From an uncultured Lachnospiraceae bacterium (GTDB lineage: Bacteria > Bacillota > Clostridia > Lachnospirales > Lachnospiraceae), in NCBI GenBank assembly GCA_945834545.1, contig CAMAHO010000011.1:1-22790 (forward strand): a stretch of DNA of 22,790 nt. Direction: 5' to 3'. A program made the translations under genes and the position numbers. Positions 1 through 7,179 of this stretch are shown here, piece after piece. A model generated the notes under the pieces. The model was not told the DNA's origin. It did not search any database and saw only the letters and a list, made by a program, of their open reading frames with translations. Position 1 is the first letter of the stretch. Each line of letters opens with the position of its first letter.

Positions 1-8
1 TTTTTAAC

Positions 9-1196
9 TTAGACTAACTCTCCATTCCGATATTTCATCACAATCTGCTGGATGCGTTCATTCGGGTTCAGCAAATCACTGATGGAAGAGTCGTGGTTCA
101 GTGTATCGATGATGTAAGCAATATATTTGCTCATATCGCAGTTGATGTACCATTCCCGCTCCAACAGCTCGGGAGTCTGATAGATGAGATTTGTGGTCAG
201 TACACGGGTGATGATACCTTCCTCATACGCCTTGTCAAAGCCGCTTAAGCCGGCTGTGAAAAGACCAAAGGTGGAAAAGACAAAAATATTTCTGGCCTTT
301 CTTTCCTTTAAGGCAGCCGCTACTTCTAAGACGCTTTCGCCGGAGGAAATCATATCATCAATAATAATCATATCCTTACCTTCTACGCTGGTACCCAGAA
401 ATTCGTGGGCCACAATGGGATTTCTACCGTTTACAATTTGGGTATAATCCCTGCGCTTGTAAAACATACCCATATCCAGCCCCAACACATTGGCAATGTA
501 GATGGCACGCTTCATACCACCTTCATCCGGGCTGATAACCATCATATGATCACTGTCAATCTGTAAATCCTTCACATTTTTTAACAAGCCTTTAATAAAC
601 TGGTACGCCGGCTGAACTGTTTCAAAACCGTGGAGGGGAATAGCGTTTTGAACACGAGGGTCATGGGCATCGAAGGTTATGATGTTGTCCACACCCATGC
701 GAACAAGCTCCTGAAGAGCCAATGCGCAGTCCAAGGATTCTCTCTGGGTTCTCTTGTGCTGTCTGCTCTCGTACAGGAAGGGCATGATGACGGTGATTCT
801 TCTGGCCTTTCCGCCCACAGCAGAGATAATTCTCTTTAAATCCTGATAATGGTCATCCGGTGACATGCGATTCTCGTGTCCGCAGAGAGAGTAGGTCATA
901 GAGTAATTGCATACATCCACCATGATATATAAATCGGTACCGCGGACAGATTCCAAAATCATACCCTTTGCTTCACCGGAACCAAATCTGGGAACCTTTG
1001 ATGAAATCAAATAGGATTCTCTCTGATATCCTGAAAATGCCAGAGAATCTTTGTGCTCACTTTCCCGTTCGCATCTCCATTTTACCAGATACTTGTCCAC
1101 TTTTTCGCCAAGAATGCGGCATCCCTCAAGGGAAATAATACCCAGTGAACCTACCGGTATTGTCTCTAGATTACGCTTTTCCTCGCGTATAGCCAT
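9..1196 (-). CDS. prs: Ribose-phosphate pyrophosphokinase (PRPP synthetase)
   Basis: Makes 5-phosphoribosyl-1-diphosphate from ribose-5-phosphate and ATP in the cytoplasm, feeding purine, pyrimidine, NAD, His and Trp synthesis. Seen: FDAHDPR at residues 175-181, the KRRD catalytic-loop motif at 247-250, and the PRPP-binding loop IIIDDMISSGES at about 277-288. The protein is 395 aa, against about 315 aa for the usual bacterial enzyme; the excess lies mostly in an N-terminal extension (residues 1-85) and local insertions, a long form I associate with Clostridia. The ATG at 1196 is preceded by GGAGG with 8-nt spacing. It is the last visible gene of a minus-strand run dnaD-dnaI-prs, 34 nt after the helicase loader. 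Family assignment is firm. Whether the long form keeps the usual ADP/GDP allostery cannot be read from sequence. Confidence 0.95.
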   Translation of the reverse strand: MAIREEKRNLETIPVGSLGIISLEGCRILGEKVDKYLVKWRCERESEHKDSLAFSGYQRESYLISSKVPRFGSGEAKGMILESVRGTDLYIMVDVCNYSMTYSLCGHENRMSPDDHYQDLKRIISAVGGKARRITVIMPFLYESRQHKRTQRESLDCALALQELVRMGVDNIITFDAHDPRVQNAIPLHGFETVQPAYQFIKGLLKNVKDLQIDSDHMMVISPDEGGMKRAIYIANVLGLDMGMFYKRRDYTQIVNGRNPIVAHEFLGTSVEGKDMIIIDDMISSGESVLEVAAALKERKARNIFVFSTFGLFTAGLSGFDKAYEEGIITRVLTTNLIYQTPELLEREWYINCDMSKYIAYIIDTLNHDSSISDLLNPNERIQQIVMKYRNGELV

Positions 1197-1230
1197 GCGT
1201 ACATTCCTCCATATTGTGAAAATTGATGTC

Positions 1231-2217
1231 TTACCGAATTCCGTTGGAAATCAGACGATAATCCGGTCCGGTTAATCGGCATATTATATAGTTTGCAGTA
1301 ATTCTTGAAAAAATACGGTCGGAATATCGGTCTCTTAATTCCTCAAAGGACAGATTGGAAGAAATTAGAGTCGATTTTTGCCGTAGATGTCTTTCGTTGA
1401 TGAAATCAAATAATTGGGAGGAGACAAAGCTGTTTGTCATCTCAGTGCCCAGGTCATCGATTATCACCAAGTCATAATTGTATAGATTTTTACAATAATT
1501 GTAAAGAACTTCTTTGTTCTTTTGTCCAAAGGAATATCGTGACAACAAATCAAAAAAACCAATGGAGCTAAAATACATAACGGAATAGCCCTTCTCAATC
1601 AAGGCGTTTGCAATACAGCCGGATAAAAAGCTTTTGCCGGTGCCGACAGTACCCATCAAATAGAAGTTCTGGTATTCTGTCTCAAAGCTATCTACAAAAG
1701 AATGAGCCTGCATTACAGCAGACTTTAGGTGTCTTAAGTCCTCGCCATCCCGATAGTCATAGGAAATATCCCTAAAGTGACTGGACAAGAGAGAGTTGTC
1801 CATATTGGAATTTTCATACAGCAAGGCAATTTCCCGTTTGATAAAGCAGTGGCACTTAGTCTTTGCAAAGGCCTGGCCATCCTGGGTGGTCCGGCCTACA
1901 AGGTAGCCTGTATCCTGGCAGTCCTTACACTGATAGATGGGATCCAGGTAAGTTTCGGGAAAACCGGCGTTTCGAAGCAGAGCTTTCTTTTTCGAAGCAA
2001 TGTCCATAAAGTTGGTGTCAGGCTCCACAGAGCCCTGCTCCAGTCTGGCTTTTAGTTTTTGGAGAGCAAGAGAGGCACTGCTTTGGGCTATGCTTTCATA
2101 TTCCGGCAGCAGTCTGTCGATTTCTTCCTTGCGTCGATGCAGTTCCCGAAGATTCTCGTCCTGAATCGCTTCGTATTCTCGCATTATGCGGTTGTATTGT
2201 TCGTTCGTTAATCCCAT
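1231..2217 (-). CDS. DnaI/DnaC-like replicative helicase loader (AAA+ ATPase)
   Basis: ATPase of the DnaC/DnaI type that loads the replicative DNA helicase at origins and restart forks. Numbered from the chosen start, an N-terminal helical region (about 1-90) is followed by a four-cysteine cluster (CxxC at 97/100 and CxC at 122/124), probably zinc-binding as in DnaI. Then come Walker A GTVGTGKS (about 189-196), Walker B LVIIDD (about 250-255), and the helicase-loader sensor region ending in RYSDRIFSRI. I start at the ATG at 2217 (328 aa), because the longer frame opens with a TTG whose next bases, GGGAG, are the ribosome binding site for this ATG (5-nt spacing). It lies 34 nt downstream of dnaD and upstream of prs, the same strand and probably one operon. 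Pairing with a DnaD-type protein supports the primosome role. Confidence 0.9.
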   Translation of the reverse strand: MGLTNEQYNRIMREYEAIQDENLRELHRRKEEIDRLLPEYESIAQSSASLALQKLKARLEQGSVEPDTNFMDIASKKKALLRNAGFPETYLDPIYQCKDCQDTGYLVGRTTQDGQAFAKTKCHCFIKREIALLYENSNMDNSLLSSHFRDISYDYRDGEDLRHLKSAVMQAHSFVDSFETEYQNFYLMGTVGTGKSFLSGCIANALIEKGYSVMYFSSIGFFDLLSRYSFGQKNKEVLYNYCKNLYNYDLVIIDDLGTEMTNSFVSSQLFDFINERHLRQKSTLISSNLSFEELRDRYSDRIFSRITANYIICRLTGPDYRLISNGIR

Positions 2218-2251
2218 AAAGTCTCCCAAACAAGCCGGCGATAAGAGCCCA

Positions 2252-3421
2252 TTAGTAGTTGCGAATCAGTTTTTTCTCCAGCTCATCAAAATTGTATTCG
2301 GTTTGTGCAAATTGATTAAACTTATTGGAACTGCCAAGGGTTCCGGTCCGAGCGGAAGCAACCCGCTTTTGATGGGTGGAATCCGCTTTTGCGATGTCTT
2401 CCCGATCTCGAATATTCTGTCGTTTCCAATTGGAAAGAATTCCTTCTGCATAGTCAAATCTATTTTTGTCGGTAGCCAGTACCGTTTTTTTGCAAGCCTC
2501 AATAATGATTTCTATGGAGAAACCGTATTCATCTGTCCAACGGGATATGTATTCTACTTCAATCGGGGTCGGTGTTCCGGATTTCCCCAACTCGTTCATA
2601 ATAGTATATACCTTGGGGTCATATTTCCCAGCTCTCTTTTGAGCCTCTTCAGGTGTGCTAATCCCTTCCTCAGCCCAGGAAATAGCCACTTTTTCAATAT
2701 ATTTGAAATCTTTTTTTCCGCGACCAAGACAATATTCGAATAAATAATAAACCAAGTCATCGTTGAAATGAAGCACATCCTTAAAAAAGAGGACTGACCG
2801 CATTTCAGCCGGAGACAGAGGCTTTTGTACATAGGACTCTATCACAAACAGAAACTCTCTGGTAAGTAAGGAATCCTTTGCTGCCTGCAGTTGGGAAGCA
2901 GAGTAATTGGGCTTTTTGTAAGCTGCCTCGTTTTGAACAGGAATACCCTGGGCGACAGTGGCAGCCTGTGCAGCAGGAGCAACCTGTGTAGCAGGGGTAA
3001 CCTGTGCAGTAGGCGTAACCTGTGTGGCAGGGGCAGGGGCAATCTGAACGGCAGGCGGAATGGGGGGTTCCATGCGAGACAGAGATAGATTCCTAGTATT
3101 CTCGCTATCAGAAGCCTCACTCTTGGTGGTAAAATCCAACAAATGAATGCCTGTTAAATTCCCTAAGGTGTCATAATCAAGCTCCAAAAGCTCCTTTTTC
3201 TCCCAATATTTCAGCGCACGGATGACATCCTTTTCAGTATGATTGAACAAATCGGCCATATCAGACACGCTGGTAGTTAAGCCGGCAGAAAGCATGCGCA
3301 ATAAATAAAGGTAAACCTTCAATTGGGCATCATTTGCCCCGGGCATATATTCATCTATGAAATAATTGGACACAGCAGTGCTGCCTGTCGTAGTTTCTCT
3401 GTAAACTCGTAAACGTGCCAT
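2252..3421 (-). CDS. DnaD/DnaB-type primosome (replication initiation) protein
   Basis: Probable primosomal protein acting with the adjacent helicase loader. Residues 1-95 look like an N-terminal winged-helix region. Residues about 117-165 form a low-complexity Pro/Ala/Gln/Thr/Val linker encoded by an 18-bp tandem repeat. Two consecutive DnaB_2 (DnaD C-terminal) domains follow, at about 185-260 (containing FFKDVLHFNDDLVYYLFEYC) and 268-340 (containing YAEGILSNWKRQNI). A conserved-looking tail, FAQTEYNFDELEKKL, ends it. Two DnaB_2 copies recall Bacillus DnaB as much as DnaD, so the symbol is left open. The start at 3421 gives 389 aa and has GGGAAGG about 9 nt upstream; the frame stays open 15 codons further but has no comparable site there. 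It is the first gene of a minus-strand operon with the helicase loader and prs. The gap before it carries a DnaA-box cluster. Confidence 0.88.
   Translation of the reverse strand: MARLRVYRETTTGSTAVSNYFIDEYMPGANDAQLKVYLYLLRMLSAGLTTSVSDMADLFNHTEKDVIRALKYWEKKELLELDYDTLGNLTGIHLLDFTTKSEASDSENTRNLSLSRMEPPIPPAVQIAPAPATQVTPTAQVTPATQVAPAAQAATVAQGIPVQNEAAYKKPNYSASQLQAAKDSLLTREFLFVIESYVQKPLSPAEMRSVLFFKDVLHFNDDLVYYLFEYCLGRGKKDFKYIEKVAISWAEEGISTPEEAQKRAGKYDPKVYTIMNELGKSGTPTPIEVEYISRWTDEYGFSIEIIIEACKKTVLATDKNRFDYAEGILSNWKRQNIRDREDIAKADSTHQKRVASARTGTLGSSNKFNQFAQTEYNFDELEKKLIRNY
2961..3036. repeat. 18-bp tandem repeat inside the DnaD-like linker
   Basis: The hexamer CCTGTG recurs at 2965, 2983, 3001 and 3019, an exact 18-bp period over about four imperfect units. 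Because 18 is a multiple of three, it codes six-residue units of the TQVTPA type in the linker. Copy number could vary between strains without breaking the frame. Confidence 0.8.
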
Positions 3422-3488
3422 AAAACACAACCTTCCCACCAAAATCAGCTGTCTTCCGGAAACCAAGGTCGGAAAACTATTTCAATAT

Positions 3489-3518
3489 AGCATAAGGTAC
3501 AACAAAAAGATATGGCAA
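3489..3518 (-). promoter_or_regulatory. Candidate vegetative promoter for dnaD-dnaI-prs
   Basis: Read on the minus strand: TTGCCA (3518-3513) as -35, an 18-bp spacer, and TATGCT (3494-3489) as -10, about 70 nt before the dnaD-like start. The -35 is 5/6, the -10 is 4/6 and the spacing is slightly long, so this is a moderate candidate. Confidence 0.4.
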
Positions 3519-3548
3519 TTTAGACGAAAGCATTTTCCGCATTTTTAT

Positions 3549-3732
3549 TGTGGTAAATTGTGGAAAATGTGTATATTGTGGATAATTAAATCAATTCACA
3601 GTGTTGAAGGGAGGACTGTCCCAGATGGGTGTTGTAGTCAGCCCCTATTAGGCTTATCCACATTTTGGGGGAGCAATATCCACAAACTCCTCCTTACGCC
3701 TTCGCCTTTAACGCTGTGGATATTGTGGATTA
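3549..3732. promoter_or_regulatory. Cluster of DnaA boxes between murC and the dnaD-dnaI operon
   Basis: The consensus TTATCCACA occurs exactly at 3654-3662 (plus) and 3577-3585 (minus). One-mismatch copies lie at 3559-3567 (minus), 3676-3684 (plus), 3715-3723 (minus) and 3724-3732 (minus, running over the murC stop), with a weaker one at 3549-3557. That is six good boxes in about 175 bp, in both orientations. The cluster sits at the foot of murC, upstream of the initiation operon. Possible roles are DnaA control of that operon, DnaA titration, or a reactivation-type site. Apart from these boxes and the candidate promoter, the gap 3422-3729 shows no gene. Confidence 0.75.
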
Positions 3733-5109
3733 TGAGATTCCTAACAAATGATTGCCGATTTTATAGACATCTCCGGCCCCCATAGTTATCAACATGTCAT
3801 CCTTTATGCAATTTTCCAATAGGAAATTTTCAATTTCATCAAAGGATTTAAAATACTCACAGGGATGGTTTAAAGCTAGTATGGCATCTTGCAAGGTGGC
3901 AGAGCTGATTCCTAAGGTATCTGTTTCTCGGGCGGCGTAAATATCTGCCAGTATCACTCTGTCGGCCAGGGACAGAGCCTGGGCAAAATCCTCTAAAAAG
4001 GCCTTGGTTCTGGTGTAGGTGTGAGGCTGGAAAACACACCAGATGCGTCCCTTGGCGATGGCCTTAGCAGCCGTCAGGGTGGCGCAAATCTCGGAGGGAT
4101 GATGGGCATAATCGTCAATCACCTCCACACCGCATAAACTGCCTTTTCGCTCAAAACGACGGTCCGTGCCGGTAAATTCCTTCAGTGCCTTTGCAGTGAC
4201 TTCATCCGGTATCCCCAGGAAATCAGCCAGAGCGATGGCAGCCAGGGCATTGCAGATATTATGCTTCCCGGGAACCTGCAGAGTAAAGGTTCTGACAGGC
4301 TGCCCCTCCCTTTGCAGGGTAAAGGAAGTTTTATTGTTTTCAAAATGCAGATTAGTGGGAACATAGTCACAGGAGCCTTCCAAACCAAAGGTTAAGACCT
4401 TACAGGGTAAGTCCTTTGTAAAGTAGTCCAGCTGTTCTATTTCACCGTTGATTACCAGACAGCCGTCCTCCGGAAGCAAGTGGGCAAATTCCCGGAAGGA
4501 GTGGCGAATGTCGTCCAAATCCTGAAAGAAATCCAGGTGGTCCTCCTCCACATTCAAAATGACGCCACACTTGGGGAAAAAGCTCAAGAAACTGTTGGTG
4601 TATTCGCAGGCCTCCGTTACCAGATAATCGCTGCGACCGATGCGAACATTGCCCTGGATGCTTTTTAAGCTTCCCCCTATAAATAAGGTAGGATCCAGAT
4701 TTGCCTCCAACAGAATTTCACTCAGCATAGAAGTAGTGGTGGTTTTTCCGTGGGTTCCGCTGATGCCGATAGGACAGGCATAGTGTTTCATCAGCTGCCC
4801 CATGATTTCGCCTCTGGTTAAAAGCGGAATTCCCAGCTTTACTGCCTCCATATATTCCGGATTGTCCTTCTTGATGGCACTGGTATAAATTACACATTGG
4901 ATATCCGTGGTGATATTGCTGGCTCTGTGCCCATAAAACACCTGAACACCGTTTTCCTCCAAATGCGTACAAGCGTCACTTCTTGACCTGTCGGAACCGG
5001 ATACAGAAAAGCCCTTGTTCTTAAAAACCAGGGCCAGACCGCTCATGCTGACACCGCCTATTCCGATGAAATACAGATGACAAGGATTTGCAAAATCTAC
5101 TTGGTACAT
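3730..5109 (-). CDS. murC: UDP-N-acetylmuramate--L-alanine ligase MurC
   Basis: ATP-dependent cytoplasmic ligase adding L-alanine to UDP-MurNAc, the first step of the peptidoglycan stem peptide. Seen: the N-terminal nucleotide-binding loop IGIGGVSMSG (about 15-24), the Mur-ligase P-loop GTHGKTTTTS (118-127), NVEEDHLDFF in the central domain, and GTDRRFERKG followed by DDYAHHP at the start of the C-terminal domain. Its 459 aa is normal for MurC. The ATG at 5109 has AAGGAG with about 8-nt spacing. It stands alone on the minus strand, with the palindromic block upstream (5110-5840) and the DnaA-box cluster downstream. The stop codon overlaps the last DnaA box. I see no clear Rho-independent terminator after it, so read-through into dnaD is possible. 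Confidence 0.96.
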   Translation of the reverse strand: MYQVDFANPCHLYFIGIGGVSMSGLALVFKNKGFSVSGSDRSRSDACTHLEENGVQVFYGHRASNITTDIQCVIYTSAIKKDNPEYMEAVKLGIPLLTRGEIMGQLMKHYACPIGISGTHGKTTTTSMLSEILLEANLDPTLFIGGSLKSIQGNVRIGRSDYLVTEACEYTNSFLSFFPKCGVILNVEEDHLDFFQDLDDIRHSFREFAHLLPEDGCLVINGEIEQLDYFTKDLPCKVLTFGLEGSCDYVPTNLHFENNKTSFTLQREGQPVRTFTLQVPGKHNICNALAAIALADFLGIPDEVTAKALKEFTGTDRRFERKGSLCGVEVIDDYAHHPSEICATLTAAKAIAKGRIWCVFQPHTYTRTKAFLEDFAQALSLADRVILADIYAARETDTLGISSATLQDAILALNHPCEYFKSFDEIENFLLENCIKDDMLITMGAGDVYKIGNHLLGIS

Positions 5110-5206
5110 GTCTATTCTCCTTATAAATAATCGATATTTTTTTCTTCTAATTTATAGTTTGTTTACATACAGATAGGTATTGGAAGACTTAACTGTGTGT
5201 TGAATG

Positions 5207-5237
5207 ATGAAATACTATAATAATGAAATACTATAAT
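5207..5237. repeat. 16-bp-period direct duplication leading into the palindromic block
   Basis: ATGAAATACTATAAT occurs at 5207-5221 and again at 5223-5237, a 16-bp period. The second copy runs into the left terminal inverted repeat of the composite element, as if its edge sequence had been partly duplicated. Confidence 0.75.
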
Positions 5238-5438
5238 GATACCTACGGATTGCTGCGCACTTCGTGCTCTCGCAATCCTGAGCTAAATGATACCTACGGA
5301 TTGCTACGCACTTCGTGCTCTCGCAATCCTAGGCCAAATGATACCTACGGATTGCTGCGCACTTCGTGCTCTCGCAATCCTGAGCCAAATGATACCTACG
5401 GATTGCTGCGCACTTCGTGCTCTCGCAATCCTACCCAA
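5235..5438. repeat. Four tandem 51-bp repeats, each a hairpin
   Basis: AATGATACC begins each unit at 5235, 5286, 5337 and 5388, exactly 51 bp apart. Within each, GGATTGC pairs with GCAATCC and an inner GCAC-TTC-GTGC hairpin sits between them. Units differ by only a few substitutions (for example TGCGC against TACGC in unit 2), and unit 4 loses identity at its end as it enters the next hairpin. Confidence 0.9.
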
Positions 5439-5486
5439 TATTCGCATATCGCGAGACTATCGTCCCGCTTTTATGCGAATATTGGG
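5434..5486. repeat. Inverted repeat, 15-bp perfect stem
   Basis: CCCAATATTCGCATA (5434-5448) pairs perfectly with TATGCGAATATTGGG (5472-5486). The 23-nt loop pairs further (GCGAGAC with GTCCCGC, one mismatch), giving an almost continuous long hairpin. It has no T-run and is not a typical terminator. Confidence 0.85.
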
Positions 5487-5488
5487 GC

Positions 5489-5550
5489 GGGTCCCAAGGT
5501 CTTATACCCACATTTGAGCAAGCTCAATGTGGGTAAAGACTTTGGTACCC
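5489..5550. repeat. Inverted repeat, about 28-bp imperfect stem
   Basis: The arm at 5489-5519 pairs with 5522-5550. The inner block ACCCACATT/AATGTGGGT and the outer block GGGT..CCAA/TTGG.ACCC are matched, with a few bulges and mismatches; the loop is only AA. It ends one base before the right terminal inverted repeat. Confidence 0.85.
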
Positions 5551-5606
5551 TGGTATCATTATATACTCCCAAATACCAAATGAAAACAGGAAATAGTGGG
5601 ATTTTG

Positions 5607-5770
5607 TGTAACAGTTCCGTAGCGCCATTCGCAAAGTCGCGCTTTCAGCGCTTCCCCGCTGCTTCGCAGCTTTCTTTGCTCATATCTTGGCGCTCATCTC
5701 ATAACCTATGCACCATGTGTTTATGCAAGCATAACACACATGGTGCATAGGTTATGGCAGAACTGTTACA
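5607..5770. repeat. Second composite palindromic element closed by an 11-bp inverted repeat
   Basis: TGTAACAGTTC (5607-5617) is complementary to GAACTGTTACA (5760-5770). Inside are two branches. The first is AGCGCCA (5621-5627) with TGGCGCT (5688-5694), enclosing GCAAAG/CTTTGC and two small hairpins (GCGC-TTTCA-GCGC and GCTGC-TTC-GCAGC). The second is the long hairpin at 5700-5756. The architecture parallels the element 44 bp to its left: outer inverted repeat, TTC-loop mini-hairpins, then a long perfect hairpin. Confidence 0.7.
5700..5756. repeat. 21-bp perfect hairpin within the second element
   Basis: The arm 5700-5720 is the exact reverse complement of 5736-5756. The loop is itself palindromic (TTATGC-AA-GCATAA, 5721-5734), so pairing is nearly continuous for about 27 bp with one unpaired C. 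Confidence 0.92.
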
Positions 5771-5813
5771 ATATAAAATAGAGTGAATAGTGCATAAAAT
5801 TTTGTAAAAATAA

Positions 5814-5841
5814 TTGCAAAATTTGGTGGATATGCTATAAT
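5814..5841 (+). promoter_or_regulatory. Sigma-A-type promoter for glgC-glgD
   Basis: TTGCAA (5814-5819), a 16-bp spacer and a perfect TATAAT (5836-5841), with an upstream TG making an extended -10. Transcription would begin near 5848, about 58 nt before glgC and only about 45 bp after the palindromic block. Confidence 0.7.
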
Positions 5842-5905
5842 ATTGCATAAGAAACTAAGAATTGTATTCTTAATTTCAGACAGTTATAGAGGACGAGGTG
5901 ATGAC

Positions 5906-7177
5906 ATGATTAAAAAAGAGATGATAGCCATGTTATTAGCCGGAGGACAAGGAAGCCGTTTAGGTGTTCTTACCTCGAAGGTGGCTAAGCCTGCAGTGGC
6001 ATTTGGAGGAAAGTATCGCATTATCGATTTCCCTTTGTCAAACTGCATCAATTCCGGAGTGGATACAGTCGGTGTACTGACACAGTACCAGCCCTTGAGG
6101 TTAAATACCCATATAGGCATCGGTATTCCCTGGGATTTGGATCGCAATATCGGTGGTGTGACAGTGCTCCCGCCCTATGAAAAGAGTACGAACAGTGAAT
6201 GGTATACAGGTACTGCCAATGCGATTTACCAGAACCTGGAGTATATGGAGAGCTTTAACCCGGAGTACATCCTGATTCTGTCAGGGGATCATATCTACAA
6301 GATGGACTATGAGGTTATGCTGGACTTCCACAAGGCGAACAATGCAGAGGTCACCATCGCCGTTATGCCTGTTCCTATGGAGGAGGCAAGCCGTTTTGGA
6401 ATTATGATTACGGACGAGAATAAGAAGATTGTGGACTTCGAGGAGAAGCCTGCCCAGCCCAGAAGCAATTTGGCCAGCATGGGAATCTACATATTTAACT
6501 GGAAAACATTGAAGGAGGCATTGATTACCAATGCAGAGCAGCCTTCCTTGGATTTCGGTAAGCATGTCATTCCCTATTGCCATGAGAAGGGCTGTCCTCT
6601 TTATGCATATGAATTTAACGGCTATTGGAAGGATGTAGGAACCTTGAGCTCTTATTGGGAGGCCAATATGGAGCTTATCGACATTGTGCCCGAGTTTAAT
6701 CTGTACGAAGAGTATTGGAAAATCTATACCAAAAGCGAGATTCAGCCTCCTCAGTATGTGGCAGCTGACAGCGTGGTAGAGAGAAGTATCATCGGCGAAG
6801 GTACAGAGATTTACGGCAAGGTTTACAATTCTGTCATAGGCTGTGGTGTTACCATCGGCAAGAACACCGTTGTAAAGGATTCCATTATTATGAATCACAC
6901 TGTCATCGGCGACAATAGTGAGCTGTATAAAGCAATTGTGGCAGAGGATGTACAGATTGGTAATCAGGTGCGTTTGGGCTATGGGGATGAGGTTCCCAAT
7001 GATACGGCTCCTCATATCTATAATCAAGGCATAGTCACTGTGGGAGAGAAGAGTGTGATTCCTGACGGAATTACAGTCGGAAAGAACGCTGTGGTCTTTG
7101 GAGAGACAAGCGCCGAGGATTATCAGGACGGTAAGCTGCTTCCCAGCGGAAAAACTTTGATTAAGGCAGGTGAATAA
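5906..7177 (+). CDS. glgC: Glucose-1-phosphate adenylyltransferase catalytic subunit GlgC
   Basis: Makes ADP-glucose from glucose-1-phosphate and ATP, the committed step of bacterial glycogen synthesis. Numbered from the chosen start, the nucleotide-binding loop LLAGGQGSRLG spans about 10-20, LSGDHIYKMDY 125-135 carries the catalytic aspartate, and FEEKP 178-182 binds sugar phosphate. Left-handed beta-helix hexapeptides fill the last third (SIIGEGTEIYG, NSVIGCGVTIG). The protein is 423 aa, normal for the family. The frame is open from 5843, but the ATG at 5906 has GAGGTG at 5-nt spacing and begins where the family begins (MIKKEMIAMLLAGG), so the 21 extra residues are dropped. glgD follows 2 nt after the stop, so the two are very likely translationally coupled. 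No glycogen synthase or branching enzyme is in view. Confidence 0.95.
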   Translation: MIKKEMIAMLLAGGQGSRLGVLTSKVAKPAVAFGGKYRIIDFPLSNCINSGVDTVGVLTQYQPLRLNTHIGIGIPWDLDRNIGGVTVLPPYEKSTNSEWYTGTANAIYQNLEYMESFNPEYILILSGDHIYKMDYEVMLDFHKANNAEVTIAVMPVPMEEASRFGIMITDENKKIVDFEEKPAQPRSNLASMGIYIFNWKTLKEALITNAEQPSLDFGKHVIPYCHEKGCPLYAYEFNGYWKDVGTLSSYWEANMELIDIVPEFNLYEEYWKIYTKSEIQPPQYVAADSVVERSIIGEGTEIYGKVYNSVIGCGVTIGKNTVVKDSIIMNHTVIGDNSELYKAIVAEDVQIGNQVRLGYGDEVPNDTAPHIYNQGIVTVGEKSVIPDGITVGKNAVVFGETSAEDYQDGKLLPSGKTLIKAGE

Positions 7178-7179
7178 GC

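Larger units (their letters stand above)
5232..5563. repeat. Composite palindromic element with 12-bp terminal inverted repeats
   Basis: TATAATGATACC (5232-5243) is perfectly complementary to GGTATCATTATA (5552-5563). The 332-bp interior is almost entirely palindrome: four 51-bp hairpin repeats, then two long hairpins. No coding signal is convincing; the open frame across it exists because 51 is a multiple of three. It resembles a structured extragenic repeat or non-autonomous element. No transposase is present nearby. Confidence 0.7.

Noticed and set aside
3549..3732. The DnaA-box cluster as oriC
   Set aside because: dnaA, dnaN and recF are not here, and a promoter/gene-control or titration role is equally likely; only skew or marker-frequency data could support origin status.
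5235..5438. Four regular repeats as a possible CRISPR array
   Set aside because: Units are contiguous with near-identical sequence throughout; there are no unique spacers and no cas genes.
5223..5750. A 175-aa open frame with a repeated NDTYGLLRTSC-type motif
   Set aside because: The frame is open because the 51-bp unit is a multiple of three; the DNA is palindromic, there is no ribosome binding site, and the composition (Cys/Arg/Ser-rich) is unlike neighbouring proteins.
6281..7027. A 248-aa minus-strand open frame
   Set aside because: Lies wholly antisense within glgC, with no recognisable domain.
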